Source: Natrinema gelatinilyticum | Lineage (GTDB): Archaea; Halobacteriota; Halobacteria; Halobacteriales; Natrialbaceae | Assembly (NCBI RefSeq): GCF_024266705.1 | Contig: NZ_CP100756.1 | Span: forward strand, 2,542,001-2,606,000 | DNA length: 64,000 nucleotides | Direction of reading: 5' to 3' | In this document: positions 63,210 to 64,000 of the stretch, one piece after another | How the letters are laid out: each line of letters opens with the position of its first letter | Numbering within the stretch: position 1 is the stretch's first letter | Notes under the pieces: generated by a model | The model's input: only the letters and a program-made list of their open reading frames with translations | Database searches by the model: none | Told to the model about the DNA's origin: nothing | Made by a program: the position numbers and the translations under genes

Positions 63210-63890
63210 GTGTCTTCCCTCGTTGGTACCACACTGGCCGGCGTGGTCTTCGGGCTCGCCCTCGCGGCACCGCCGGGACCGATGAACGCGATCATCGCCG
63301 AGGAGAGCGTCGTTCGCGGTTGGTCGGCCGGTGTCCGCGCCGGGTTCGGCGTGATGCTCGCGGACGCGCTGTTCTTCGTCCTGACGCTGGCCGGCGTCGT
63401 CGCCGTCATCGATCGCGCTCCCGTCGTCCGGCCCGTGCTCTACCTCGCTGGCGGCTGTCTCATGCTGTACTTTGCGATCGGCGCGGTCGACGAGGCCCGG
63501 TCCGCATCGTCGTTTACCGACGCCGGCCGGGTCGCCGCATCGGGCTTTCGGAAAACGTTCGTGCTCTCGCTGACCAACCCCTACCAGATCGGGTTCTGGC
63601 TCACCGTCGGCGTCGGCCTGCTCGAACCGGGAACCCTCGACGTCCTCGCGTCCATCCCGGTCGCCGGGCATGCGCTCGAGGGTGCGTTCGTCGTCCAGAC
63701 CGGCTCGCCAGCGCTGTTAGCCGGCTTATTCGCTGGTGTAACGTGTTGGGTCGTGGTCTTTCCGGCAACGCTCGCTGCCGCCGGCCGTCGCATCGACGCG
63801 TTTGCACCGGCAGTGGCCGCACTGAGCGCCGTGGTCCTCGTGGGGTTTGGGCTACTCTTTCTGGTGATGGGGACGCTCCGAATCCTGTGA
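63210..63890 (+). CDS. LysE/RhtB-family exporter
   Basis: 226 residues from a GTG start, about 35 bases after TATA-like CCCTTTTTA (63171-63180). Six membrane segments with the LysE signature GLALAAPPGPMNAIIAEESV, then RAGFGVMLADALFFVLTLAG, and KTFVLSLTNPYQIGFWLTVG. The family exports amino acids or related small molecules. Monocistronic. Confidence 0.92.
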   Translation: MSSLVGTTLAGVVFGLALAAPPGPMNAIIAEESVVRGWSAGVRAGFGVMLADALFFVLTLAGVVAVIDRAPVVRPVLYLAGGCLMLYFAIGAVDEARSASSFTDAGRVAASGFRKTFVLSLTNPYQIGFWLTVGVGLLEPGTLDVLASIPVAGHALEGAFVVQTGSPALLAGLFAGVTCWVVVFPATLAAAGRRIDAFAPAVAALSAVVLVGFGLLFLVMGTLRIL

Positions 63891-63951
63891 CCGGCGCTCC
63901 GCGATTGATCGACCACGTGAAACGGTCGGATCCGTCCCGGCGGCGACGGGG

Positions 63952-64000
63952 CTACTCGCCCAGTGCGGCGATCTCGTCCTCGAGCCACTCGCTGAACCAC
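63952..64000 (-). CDS. C-terminal end of a minus-strand gene cut by the window edge
   Basis: The last 15 codons read WFSEWLEDEIAALGE then TAG at 63952-63954. The sequence has strong coding bias and acidic haloarchaeal character. Too short to identify. Confidence 0.6.
   Translation of the reverse strand, partial: WFSEWLEDEIAALGE

Overview
The window is chromosomal DNA from a haloarchaeon. The proteins are acidic, coding DNA is GC-rich with frequent CTCGAG, and TATA-like boxes often sit about 27 bases before the start codon, as expected for leaderless archaeal transcripts. Several families are typical of Halobacteria: HTH_10 and HalOD1 proteins, DUF7344/DUF7343 regulators, Thi4, a ThiN-type ThiR regulator, haloarchaeal Tat lipoproteins, and a LeuRS that looks bacterial in type. 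Natrialbaceae is a guess. No rRNA, tRNA, CRISPR array or intact transposase was seen by eye.

Layout. (1) 0.2-3.6 kb: a small redox/sulfur patch with a HalOD1 protein, a DsrE-like protein, an HTH_10 regulator, an internally deleted rhodanese/metallo-beta-lactamase gene, and an MFS transporter. (2) 4-34 kb: a large cell-surface polysaccharide or glycoprotein island. It holds two right-handed beta-helix proteins, an alkaline-phosphatase-fold enzyme, a Wzx-like flippase, a normal and a degenerate polysaccharide deacetylase, glycosyltransferases, a Tat-exported aspartoacylase-like/PKD protein, an asparagine-synthase-like protein, DUF1616, a large polytopic membrane protein, and a tightly overlapping five-gene minus-strand operon (nucleotide-sugar dehydrogenase, GT2, DUF354, GT4, membrane protein). 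glmS for hexosamine supply follows. Three putative membrane-bound HTH regulators lie among these genes. The island has long AT-richer gaps, a 112-bp MITE-like element and a frameshifted gene relic. (3) 34.6-37.7 kb: surface or membrane hypotheticals and a gene-poor stretch. (4) 38-64 kb: a mostly housekeeping block with leuS, DUF420, thiR, a methyltransferase, thi4 with a DUF6775 gene, a MATE exporter, topA, an SBP/APC-permease pair, a 1406-residue HEAT-repeat/PQQ-propeller protein, a Tat-type thioredoxin-like protein, a solitary Eco57I-type methylase and a LysE exporter.

How it fits together. The island encodes activated-sugar supply (glmS, nucleotide-sugar dehydrogenase), glycan assembly (GT2, GT4, DUF354, polytopic protein), export (flippase) and surface modification (deacetylases, beta-helix proteins, AlkP-fold enzyme). 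In the thiamine region, a regulator gene (thiR) lies close to its likely target thi4, and the thi4 promoter carries a 10-bp direct repeat between the TATA box and the start codon.

The most unusual feature is a recurrent layout in which a tiny ORF ends by overlapping the start of a known gene. It is seen before the flippase gene, topA, the redoxin gene and glmS; the first three tiny ORFs begin at the predicted transcript 5' end, and the glmS leader carries two such ORFs in cascade plus an in-frame repeat. Each case could arise by chance, so they are offered as testable candidates.
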